Shown: in pieces, positions 7,732 to 14,358 of the stretch
Layout: every line of letters starts with the position of its first letter
How positions within the stretch are numbered: position 1 is the first letter of the stretch
Assembly: GCA_000482145.1 (NCBI GenBank)
Contig: AUXH01000452.1
Span: forward strand, 1 to 15,810
DNA from: Strigomonas culicis
Lineage: Eukaryota; Euglenozoa; Kinetoplastea; Trypanosomatida; Trypanosomatidae
Direction of reading: 5' to 3'
DNA: 15,810 nt
Position numbers and translations under genes: made by a program
Notes under the pieces: generated by a model
Seen by the model: the letters and a program-made list of their open reading frames with translations, nothing else
Databases searched by the model: none
What the model was told of the DNA's origin: nothing

Positions 7732-7747
7732 AACCAACCAACCAACC
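7732..7747. repeat. (AACC)n tetranucleotide repeat
   Basis: Four consecutive AACC units lie in the probable 3' UTR of the 7918-9168 gene. The unit differs from the kinetoplastid telomere unit (TTAGGG), so this is an ordinary microsatellite. Confidence 0.75.
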
Positions 7748-7917
7748 AAACAAAAAAAAGAAATGTTAGCTTCACCATCAACCAATGAGCACGCAGGAAA
7801 TGTAATTCAGTTTGAAAACCAAAGGAAAGAAAAAGAAATGAAGATAGAAACAGCAAAACGTATTATGGATGCTCCCTCAAAGAGCAAAAACAAGCCAAGA
7901 GACAAACAAAAGACGCT

Positions 7918-9168
7918 CTAGCACCCTTTCTCATCCATCCGTTCGACTCTGTCAGTGCTCCCAGAGACTTCATGCACGTCGTTCAGACTTGGATGTTCAT
8001 CGTGACCGTACGGGTTGTGACTCGGCAAGGCCTGCGGGTGCGCGGGCCGCTGCGGCGACGGGGTGTAGTCATGGATGTGGTCATACGTAAAGCTGCGGCT
8101 CACGGTGGGAGACCGCCCTTCGAAGGCGGAGACACTGTTCTGCCGCCTTTTGCCCTTGAAGGGCGACAAGGGCGAGAGAAGATCCACGAAGAGACCGATG
8201 GTGGACCGTCGGTGCGCACTGCGTGGCTTCAGCGGCGACCCGATCAGCTCGTCCTGACAGAACCAGTTATCTGGGTTCGACGTGTAGGCGCAGCCGACGC
8301 CGTACACCTCCTCCGCGGTCCGGCGACGGTACTTCTGCCGGAGCTGTTCGTGGTGCAGCTCGCGGATGATCGCCTCCTGCTTTTTGTCGCGCCGCTCGCG
8401 CCGTAGGCGAGTGGTGGGTGACTCAGGGCCCAGGTCCTGGATGGGCACCGCGGTGGAGCTGCCGACCGCGTCGCTGTCTGCCGCCGGCTGCGCGCCGGGC
8501 CCGTCCAGCGGCGGCGGCGTGCCGGCCATCAGCGGCGCGCTCGATACTACAATATCGTGCGCGGCAAAGCGCGGATCGTCGGTGTCGGTCGCGGTCGTCA
8601 TCTCCGAGTCGTCGTCGTTGTCGCCTTCCATGTCAGATAGAGACACCTCGTGCCCCTGGAGCAGCAGCTGCATGATGTCCGGCGCCGGCAGACACTCCGT
8701 GGGCCGCCCCTCCGCCAGCAGCTCGCGCAGCGGCGCCCGTATCGTCTTGAGCGCGTCCGCGTCGTAGCGGCGGTTCTCCTCCTCCAGCACGGCGGCGAGC
8801 GCCACGTCGAAGTTGCGGTCGTGGGGGTTGTCGGAGTCTCGTGACCGGTGGAGCTGCCGCCGCGCGCTGACCTCATCGCGGTCCTGCACCTGGAAGGCGA
8901 GCGGGACACCCTCCGTCGCCTCGCCGCGCTCCACGAGGACGATCACCACGTCGCGCAGCCGCCGCTCCCGCCACTGGGCCTGCTCGCGGCGGTTGCGCGC
9001 CAACAGCTCCTCCCGCCGCCGCGCAAGTTCGCGCTCGACGTCACCCTCTCGCGACTTGCTGACGCAGATGCCGAGAATGACGAGGATACTGCTAATGAGC
9101 AGGAGGCAGCCCAGGGCGATGCCGACGCCCATGCCGACGCTTGAACGGCCTGCATGTTCATCGGACAT
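7918..9168 (-). CDS. Paralogue array member 1 (transmembrane-anchored form), mosaic, unknown function
   Basis: 416 residues, ending in TAG. Instead of an acylation signal the N-terminus carries one hydrophobic helix at 12-36 (GMGVGIALGCLLLISSILVI then L-G-I-C-V). Acidic residues precede it and K38/R40 follow, which by the positive-inside rule puts the C-terminal domain in the cytosol. The shared core begins at VERELARRREELLARN (44-59). QWRERRLRDVVIVLVERGE lies at 65-83, APLRELLAEGRPTE at 145-158, and the invariant block at 159-175. After an Asp/Thr-rich acidic linker come RERRDKKQEAIIRELHHEQL (257-276), RRRTAEEVYGVG (281-292), DLLSPLSPF (329-337), KRRQNSVSAFEGR (340-352) and a His/Pro-rich tail ending in Cys. 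The ends resemble the 2178-3227 gene; the middle is nearly identical in DNA to the 6137-7183 gene. It is first of the four in transcription order. Confidence 0.92.
   Translation of the reverse strand: MSDEHAGRSSVGMGVGIALGCLLLISSILVILGICVSKSREGDVERELARRREELLARNRREQAQWRERRLRDVVIVLVERGEATEGVPLAFQVQDRDEVSARRQLHRSRDSDNPHDRNFDVALAAVLEEENRRYDADALKTIRAPLRELLAEGRPTECLPAPDIMQLLLQGHEVSLSDMEGDNDDDSEMTTATDTDDPRFAAHDIVVSSAPLMAGTPPPLDGPGAQPAADSDAVGSSTAVPIQDLGPESPTTRLRRERRDKKQEAIIRELHHEQLRQKYRRRTAEEVYGVGCAYTSNPDNWFCQDELIGSPLKPRSAHRRSTIGLFVDLLSPLSPFKGKRRQNSVSAFEGRSPTVSRSFTYDHIHDYTPSPQRPAHPQALPSHNPYGHDEHPSLNDVHEVSGSTDRVERMDEKGC
8264..8401 (-). repeat. Shared middle block, copy in member 1
   Basis: This is the counterpart of 6321-6458. 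One of the two differences changes Met to Thr in the SNPDN neighbourhood. Confidence 0.9.
8644..8694 (-). repeat. 51-bp invariant block, copy in member 1
   Basis: This encodes residues 159-175 of the 7918-9168 product and is base-for-base identical to the other three copies. Confidence 0.95.
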
Positions 9169-9793
9169 GGTGGGGCTGGTGCTAGGGAGACAATGAGCCT
9201 TACGTCAGATACACGATGGGACGCGCTCCTACGTGTATGCCAGACGAGCAATAAGACAACAAAAAGTATGAACTGGAAAAACAAAACGACGACACCAGCA
9301 TGCACAAGGTTAAACTATATCAGGTCACTCTAGATGTTTGTTGTGTATCTAAAGTGGGCGTTTTGTTGTAGAGAACGAAACGTACGAACGCGTATTTTTT
9401 AAACAGAAGAAAAAACAATAAAAAAGAGATAAAAAACGATAAATGCTTTTTTATATTCGTATAACCGTATAACGATGAGTCTTTTCTTCTGCTATATTAT
9501 AAATAAATATAAATGTATGTGTGTGCGTGTGTGTAAGTGAAAAAACAGGAATGATATACTATAGTTAAATTTGAAAAGAGAAGGAGCAGAACATTCATTT
9601 TATTATTTTGAATTCAATTGACGTGCACTGTAAAAGGAATGAGATCAATCAAACAAAGCACTTGTACATCTATCTCTTACATAGAGTTTTTTTTTGTGTT
9701 TATTGACTTTAGTGTACAATCGTATAACCCAGAATGAACAAGACCAAAGAGAGCGACAATCCCTCCCCCGTACTTGTGTCCCTTTTCTTTGCA
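9169..9793. other. Intergenic region upstream of the paralogue array
   Basis: This 625-bp gap holds mixed sequence next to the 9168 start, with a possible acceptor CCCTAG at about 9182. Further on it is A-rich, with a (GT)n-type run at about 9514-9534. No gene or RNA can be supported. It should contain the 3' UTR of the 9794-10990 gene. Confidence 0.65.
9514..9534. repeat. GT-rich dinucleotide repeat
   Basis: An interrupted GT/GC-GT run of about 21 bases lies in the noncoding gap. Confidence 0.7.
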
Positions 9794-10990
9794 TCAGGCA
9801 GGTTCTGTTCTGGGGCGGGTCGCCGAAAAAGAAGAGAGTATCGACGATGGACCCTTCCCCGCCACCACTGCCGATTGCCGCAGCCGTTCCCGTTCGGCTC
9901 TGATGAACTCGAGCCGATTGACACGACGGGACGCCAGGGCGTACCGCTGCTTCTCTTCGTAAGGATGGTTGGCTGCGCGATTTGGCTGGCGTGCGCCCGG
10001 GCGGTCCTCACCGCCGCCCTCATCGGCATCCACGATGGACTCGAGCGTGTCGAGGACAGCAGAAGAGGTCACTGCGTACTGATGCAGCTCCAGCCACGCG
10101 AGGAAGGACCACACATCGCGGCAGTGCGCGACCGCCACCGCACCGGCCGCGTCCGGCAAGGGCCCGTCGTGGCGCGGGTGGGACGGCAGACCGGCGGCCG
10201 TCGCCGCGTGAAGAAGTACCACAAACAGCCGTTGTACGAGCGCATTGGAGGGCTGTATCATGGACCGGTCGGCTGCCGCTACTGCCTCCTTGTCGCTGCC
10301 TCCATCCTCTTTCCTTTGCTTCCTTCCGTCGTGGTGGGACTGCTGTGGGGACTCCTCGTTCGGCTCCTCCGGTGCCTCTGGGAGCGGCGTGGCGGACACG
10401 ATCGCCGGGCCTTCCTCCACAACGAACTTCACCACGTCGCAGGCGCGGTAGAGGCGGGCGGTCGGCGTGGAGGGCGGCGGCGGCGGCCTCCCCCCCCCTC
10501 CCACCCGCACAGCCGCGCCATCCTTCGCATGCTGGCGCTCGGACGCGGGGACCTGGTTGTACTTGGACAGGGCGATGCCGCGGATGATGGCGGCCAGGTG
10601 CCGCTCGCGCCACGTGCGCAGTCGCAGCGCCGCGGCGACCATGTCCCGCCACTGCTGTTCGTCGCGCGTCGTGAGAACGATGGAGAGGAACTCGTCCGTC
10701 TGGCGGCGGCGGGCCTCCTCCTCCGGTGTGTACGTTGGTCGGTAGATGCTCAGCTCCTCCTCCTCTTCCCCTTCTCCCCTGCCGGGGTGCGCAGGCGTCT
10801 CTGCGGCGGTGTACGCGCGGTACTGTGAAAGGAGCGCACGCGGCGCACACGGTGTCCAACCCCACGCGCTGCGTCCATACCCCTGTGGTGGGAAGTGGGG
10901 TGACTGCCGCGGGGCGGGGCGTGGCGGTCGTACGCGCGCTGTCGGGGGACAGGCCACATCGCGCACAAACAGCCACTTGTGCCTTCTCAT
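9794..10990 (-). CDS. Unknown protein with basic N-terminus, possible mitochondrial targeting
   Basis: 398 residues from the ATG at 10990 to a TGA. The frame stays open to an ATG at 11134, but those 48 codons are encoded by the pyrimidine tract and splice region and give a Phe/Leu-rich artefact, so I prefer 10990. Residues 1-63 are rich in Arg, Pro and Ala with one acidic residue (Asp11), and RAYTAAET at 58-65 resembles the end of a mitochondrial presequence. Then come an EEEEE run (75-79), a charged helical region with DEQQWRD (110-116), TWRERHLAAIIRGIALSKYN (126-145), a GGGG/PPPPP low-complexity link, CDVVKFVVEEGPAIVS (184-199), an acidic/His-rich linker (about 203-235), and two helical segments, LVQRLFVVLLHAATAAG (251-267) and DVWSFLAWLELHQYAV (292-307). 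The C-terminus is basic. I do not recognise it. Several short motifs recall the neighbouring paralogue family, so it may be a distant relative. Confidence 0.85.
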   Translation of the reverse strand: MRRHKWLFVRDVACPPTARVRPPRPAPRQSPHFPPQGYGRSAWGWTPCAPRALLSQYRAYTAAETPAHPGRGEGEEEEELSIYRPTYTPEEEARRRQTDEFLSIVLTTRDEQQWRDMVAAALRLRTWRERHLAAIIRGIALSKYNQVPASERQHAKDGAAVRVGGGGRPPPPPSTPTARLYRACDVVKFVVEEGPAIVSATPLPEAPEEPNEESPQQSHHDGRKQRKEDGGSDKEAVAAADRSMIQPSNALVQRLFVVLLHAATAAGLPSHPRHDGPLPDAAGAVAVAHCRDVWSFLAWLELHQYAVTSSAVLDTLESIVDADEGGGEDRPGARQPNRAANHPYEEKQRYALASRRVNRLEFIRAERERLRQSAVVAGKGPSSILSSFSATRPRTEPA

Positions 10991-11005
10991 TCTGTTTTGT
11001 TCGAA

Positions 11006-11069
11006 CTGGTGTAAATCGGAGCTACAGGAACGAGTGTGAAGGAAGAGAGAGAGGGAAAAAAGAAAGAAA
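11006..11069 (-). promoter_or_regulatory. Pyrimidine tract and acceptor sites that decide the 10990 start
   Basis: The sense strand has a pyrimidine-rich stretch from 11069 to 11041 (TTTCTTTCTTTTTTCCCTCT and more), then TAG at 11034-11032 and CAG at 11008-11006. Splicing at either AG gives a leader of about 15-41 nt and removes the upstream in-frame ATG at 11134 from the mRNA. Confidence 0.5.
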
Positions 11070-11190
11070 TCATAATACCAAAACCAATACCATAGAGATA
11101 TCAGTAGGAAGAAGAATACCCAATGCAAGAGCATCCAGGTCTAGTATAGAAAGTAAAAACTGTCACTATTAACACGTAAAGAAAGAAAGG

Positions 11191-11257
11191 ATCTCACCTC
11201 TCACTTTGACTACGCAAAAGCACTTGCGTCAGCTTTTGTAGTTGGTTGATGAAGGTT
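11191..11257 (-). repeat. 67-bp direct repeat, copy A
   Basis: Aligned with 11375-11441 without gaps, 61 of 67 bases agree; the six differences cluster in the centre. It starts ATCTCACCTCTCACTTTGAC on the plus strand and ends in a GTTGGTTGATGAAGGTT block. Copy A contains a perfect 7-bp inverted repeat, CAAAAGC (11215-11221) and GCTTTTG (11232-11238), around a 10-base loop. Confidence 0.9.
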
Positions 11258-11374
11258 GCCTTTCTTTCTTGATAACACCCGAAGCGATAAACAGCAGAAA
11301 ACCACGAGCAACAGAAGTAAACATATTGTTTAGAAAGCAGTGATTGTTCATCATAAAACGTAGAGAAAGACGGA

Positions 11375-11441
11375 ATCTCACCTCTCACTTTGACTACCGA
11401 AAAGTACTTGTGTTATCTTTTGTAGTTGGTTGATGAAGGTT
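11375..11441 (-). repeat. 67-bp direct repeat, copy B
   Basis: This is the second copy, 184 bases from the first. Four of the six differences are C/G to T changes. The central inverted repeat is reduced to AAAAG/CTTTT here, so the hairpin is weaker than in copy A. Confidence 0.9.
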
Positions 11442-11657
11442 TGGGAAAAAAAAGGTGATCAATATGGTTCAGAGTTGCTCCTAGTACTTAGAAAGAAAGA
11501 AAGAAGAGGAGGGGGGAGGGATACGAATATGAATATGAGATAAATATCCAACCAACAGACACATGTGTACATGGAGGAAACACACCCTTTCTTTATTGCC
11601 TTGCTAAAAAAAAATTGAAGAATACACCACCTACATCCATATCGCTTTATTCGCGGT

Positions 11658-13799
11658 TCAACTACTTTTTCTATCCATCTGCTCCACGCGCTGCTGCCGC
11701 AGCGTGGCAGCACCAAACGTCTGCCGCGTGCGTCTGCGGCGCCACCGCACGTAGAGGCACCCATACAGCGCCAAGTGGGCGCCGCTGGTGAGCGCGACCA
11801 GCACGCCGTACCCCGTCCGCTGCGTGGGGCGCAGCAGATCGCCGCTATCCCAGAAGACGGGTCCACCTCCGTGTAGACGTGAAGGGTCGGCTGACGCTGT
11901 GAGGTGGTCGGCCACCAGCATCCACACCGGAAAGACAAGAAGCGCAAAGTTCTCCACGCTGCTGCTCACGAGGATCACCGCTTGACTGATTATGAGGTAC
12001 AGGGGGAAGGTGTCGGATGCGCCACCGGCGCCGGCGGACGGGCCGTCCTGCGGCTGGCGCTGCTTCTGCCGCCGCCGGTATCGGCGGAGCACGTGGAGCA
12101 TCTTGTACCGCACCTCCGCGGCGACCACCGTCATGACAAGCGCACCGAGATAATAAATGCCAACGGGGAGGAGCACCACTGCGGCGTACTCGCCGCGCGG
12201 CAGCAGGCCGGACCAGCGGGTGAAGGCGGACGGCCCCGGCAGCAGCGGCAGCAGCACGTCCATTGCGTCCAGGCCGGAGCGGTCGCTGCCCACACCCAGG
12301 CGGTAGGCGCGCAGCAGGAGCAGCGCCGTCACGAGGTCCTCCTTTGCGAGCGCCGCAGAGGGCCCCGGTGTCGCCGTCGCTTTGCGCTGCTCTGCATTTG
12401 TGGAGGGGGTACGCCATCCCAAGTGGTGCCGGAGGGCCCCGCGGAGGGTGCCGGCCTGTCGCAGGTCCCCCCAGCGGCGGTGCTGCAGCGCCTTCGCCAG
12501 CCGCGCGAGGCGCTGCTCCCACACCGCCGCGCTCGCCTGCGCGCGCAGCATCGCCCGCAGCGCCTGCCGCCGCGCGGCGGTGGACTCGTCGTTCGCGACG
12601 ATGTGCTGCTGCAGGGTCGCGCGCAGCGGCGCGACGTCCGCCAGGGCGGCGGGGAGGAGGTCCACGGCGAGGCGCAGGACCGCGCGCACCGCCCACTCGC
12701 TGCGCTGCACCAGCAGCTGCAGCGGCAGCAGCGCGTCGAGCTCCAGTGGGCGCAGCGCCGCCACTGCGGCGCCGCCCGCGTCCGGCACGAGGAGGCAGCG
12801 CCGCAGCGCCGCGAGGTCGTCCATCACCATCCGTCGGTGTGCGTCGTCGAGGAGGGCCGGGAGGGGCAGCAGCGCGCGGTGCCGCGTGGCGCCGCCGACG
12901 CGCTGCACGTGGGCGGCCATCGCCGCCGTGTACTGCGACGCGTTGTACAGCGTGCCGCCCGCGTCCGCCGTCGCGGGCAGCGGCATCCCCTCCGCCGCGG
13001 CGAGGCGGGTGGAGAGGTCGGCCACGGCGTGTGCGTAGAGGCCCGGCACCACGCCGGCGTAGTGCGCCTCCGCGGAGTCGGGCTCGTGGGCCGCGATGAC
13101 GGAGAGGAGGTGGAAGGATAGGTTGTGCAGCTGCCGCGCCTGCGCCTCCACCGGCGCGATGCACGCCGCCGCGGCCGCCGGGTCGTCGGCGGCCGCGCCG
13201 CGGAGGCACGTGCGCGCGGCCGCACGGGCTGCCTGCCGCGCCTGAAACCGCTCCGTGTGGAAGTACTGAATCCACGAGAGGGCGGTTTCACTCTGATAGA
13301 CAACGCCGCCGAAGGCCTTCGCTGCCTGCGCGCGCTGCGCCTGCCGCTGCTGCGCCAGGAGGGCCGCCGTCAGGCGGCCGAGGGCCACCTCCTTCCCCTT
13401 CAGGAAATCGCGGTGCTGTTCATCTCCGTCACGGAAGAAGGGTGCGGCGGCGGCCGCTGCCGTCACGGTGGCGGCGTTTGCCTCCCGTCGGTACGCCGTG
13501 TAAAGGCCGTCGTCGATGGTACGCGGGGAGACGAAGGCGGACGCCGGCTGCGGTGCCGCCGCGCGCTGAGAGAGCGAAGCAACGCCGTCCATCTCGAACA
13601 GGTTGTGGTAGAAGGAAGAGGCGGTGTGCGGGTCATTGCCATGGCCGCTGTTGTCCGTGGGAGGCGCTGTGGTCGCGGCGAGGACCATTGGGGGACTGCA
13701 GAGGTTGCTGCAACAGAGCACCAGGAGCGCAGCCAGAAGCAGAGGCGGAGGGGGAGTTCGCCGTATCGCCTTGGCATTGACAAGGCTAATGCACTTCAT
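11658..13799 (-). CDS. Large Ala-rich secretory-pathway membrane protein, unknown function
   Basis: 713 residues from the ATG at 13799 to a TGA. The N-terminus (MKCISLVNAKAIRRT, then PPPPLLLAALLVLCCSNLCS) has the basic, hydrophobic and small-residue layout of a signal peptide, with possible cleavage after about residue 40. A lumenal or extracellular domain of about 480 residues follows; it is mostly alpha-helical, very Ala/Arg/Leu-rich, with possible N-glycosylation at NLS (about 226) and NAS (about 286). Near the C-terminus are three hydrophobic stretches: about 538-561 (AAVVLLPVGIYYLGALVMTV), about 598-630 (long enough for one or two helices) and about 663-685. A basic RRYRRRQKQR loop and a basic C-terminal tail probably face the cytosol. 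An in-frame ATG at 13835 lies upstream of a good AG acceptor, so I chose 13799. I recognise no family. The strong GC bias creates long false frames on both strands across this gene. Confidence 0.9.
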   Translation of the reverse strand: MKCISLVNAKAIRRTPPPPLLLAALLVLCCSNLCSPPMVLAATTAPPTDNSGHGNDPHTASSFYHNLFEMDGVASLSQRAAAPQPASAFVSPRTIDDGLYTAYRREANAATVTAAAAAAPFFRDGDEQHRDFLKGKEVALGRLTAALLAQQRQAQRAQAAKAFGGVVYQSETALSWIQYFHTERFQARQAARAAARTCLRGAAADDPAAAAACIAPVEAQARQLHNLSFHLLSVIAAHEPDSAEAHYAGVVPGLYAHAVADLSTRLAAAEGMPLPATADAGGTLYNASQYTAAMAAHVQRVGGATRHRALLPLPALLDDAHRRMVMDDLAALRRCLLVPDAGGAAVAALRPLELDALLPLQLLVQRSEWAVRAVLRLAVDLLPAALADVAPLRATLQQHIVANDESTAARRQALRAMLRAQASAAVWEQRLARLAKALQHRRWGDLRQAGTLRGALRHHLGWRTPSTNAEQRKATATPGPSAALAKEDLVTALLLLRAYRLGVGSDRSGLDAMDVLLPLLPGPSAFTRWSGLLPRGEYAAVVLLPVGIYYLGALVMTVVAAEVRYKMLHVLRRYRRRQKQRQPQDGPSAGAGGASDTFPLYLIISQAVILVSSSVENFALLVFPVWMLVADHLTASADPSRLHGGGPVFWDSGDLLRPTQRTGYGVLVALTSGAHLALYGCLYVRWRRRRTRQTFGAATLRQQRVEQMDRKSS

Positions 13800-14358
13800 T
13801 TTGATTGGTTGTGAGTTACTATAGAACAATGCCAAAAAAGAAGGAAATACAAGGAAAGAGATGCATACAAGAGAGGTATATAAGAAAAACCTCGCTGAAT
13901 GAATGCTGTGCCCTTATTATAAGAGCTATTCTGCGCATATGACGAACTTTCTTCACACATGTAGCTAGTACACATGCGTATGTTTATATGTTTCAGTTTC
14001 TTGTAACTGTTTGAGGCATGATAACGTCAACGATGCACAACAAACAAGGTAATCTAGCACTGATGAATAGTTCAAATACCAAATATCATTTTAGTTTTAC
14101 TTGGGCATGTCCAACATAATGAAAGATAAAAAGTGTGAACACGAGGTGCGCGGGTGCTGTAATCAAACAGCTATGAAAGTCCGCGCAGAACAAATAAAGA
14201 AGATAAGCTACCTGACCGTGTGCACAGGGTCACTGCTGGGCAAAAAAAAAAGGAAAAACAAAGCGCACAAACAAAATGGTGTGTTGGGTTCTGTGTGGAT
14301 GCAGTACACCAGAGGCTTCTTTTTCATTTTTGTTTCTGTTCTTCCCTGTAGCCTTACT
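13800..14358. other. Intergenic region, no gene seen
   Basis: The 559-bp gap has mixed AT-rich sequence with short A-runs. It should hold the leader of the 11658-13799 gene and the 3' UTR of the 14359-14916 gene. Plus-strand frames around 14101-14439 are low complexity and antisense to the real gene. Confidence 0.65.
13819..13860 (-). promoter_or_regulatory. Pyrimidine tract and acceptor that decide the 13799 start
   Basis: In sense, CTCTTTCCTTGTATTTCCTT runs on into a short T-run, then a TTCTATAG ending at 13819. Splicing at this AG leaves a 19-nt leader before the ATG at 13799 and excludes the ATG at 13835, whose 12 codons are AT-rich unlike the rest of the gene. Confidence 0.5.

Larger units (their letters stand above)
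7184..7917. other. Intergenic region, A-rich on the plus strand
   Basis: This 734-bp gap has A-rich and mixed purine sequence and an (AACC)n run at about 7732-7747. A plus-strand frame of 146 codons (7348-7788) is Lys/Thr/Asn-rich low complexity and opposes the direction of every real gene here, so I do not accept it. The gap should contain the 3' UTR of the 7918-9168 gene and the leader of the 6137-7183 gene. Confidence 0.7.
10991..11657. other. Intergenic region holding a 67-bp direct repeat
   Basis: This 667-bp gap contains the acceptor for the 9794-10990 gene and a duplicated 67-bp element (11191-11257 and 11375-11441). A purine-rich stretch at about 11490-11520 and the probable 3' UTR of the 11658-13799 gene are also here. 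No coding frame is credible. Confidence 0.7.

Noticed and set aside
7732..7747. (AACC)n considered as interstitial telomere repeat
   Set aside because: The unit is four bases and not TTAGGG/CCCTAA, and only about four copies are present.
7348..7788. Plus-strand frame of 146 codons in the gap between two paralogues
   Set aside because: It is low-complexity and Lys/Arg/Thr-rich from A-rich DNA and runs against the gene direction, with no supporting signal.
9734..10828. Plus-strand open frame of 364 codons over the 9794-10990 gene
   Set aside because: It opposes the uniform gene direction and has an Arg/Gly/Leu-rich composition without recognisable motifs; it starts in the A-rich gap. I treat it as an antisense shadow.
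10991..11134. 48-codon N-terminal extension of the 9794-10990 gene, looking like a signal anchor
   Set aside because: The hydrophobic Phe/Leu/Ser stretch comes from a pyrimidine-rich splice tract, and two good AG acceptors lie downstream of the 11134 ATG.
11191..11441. Repeated 67-bp elements considered as a CRISPR-like array or IS ends
   Set aside because: There are only two copies in direct orientation, no regular spacers, no transposase frame between them, and the setting is a eukaryotic intergenic region.
11904..13121. Plus-strand open frame of 405 codons across the large membrane-protein gene
   Set aside because: It is antisense to a gene with a signal peptide, membrane segments and normal codon use. 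GC-rich sequence with G/C-ending codons suppresses stops on the other strand. Its His/Arg/Gln/Gly-rich product has no domain-like features.
11845..13275. Minus-strand open frame of 476 codons in another phase of the same gene
   Set aside because: Its product is almost only Arg, Ala, Gly and Pro, the typical shadow of Ala/Leu codons read in a shifted frame.
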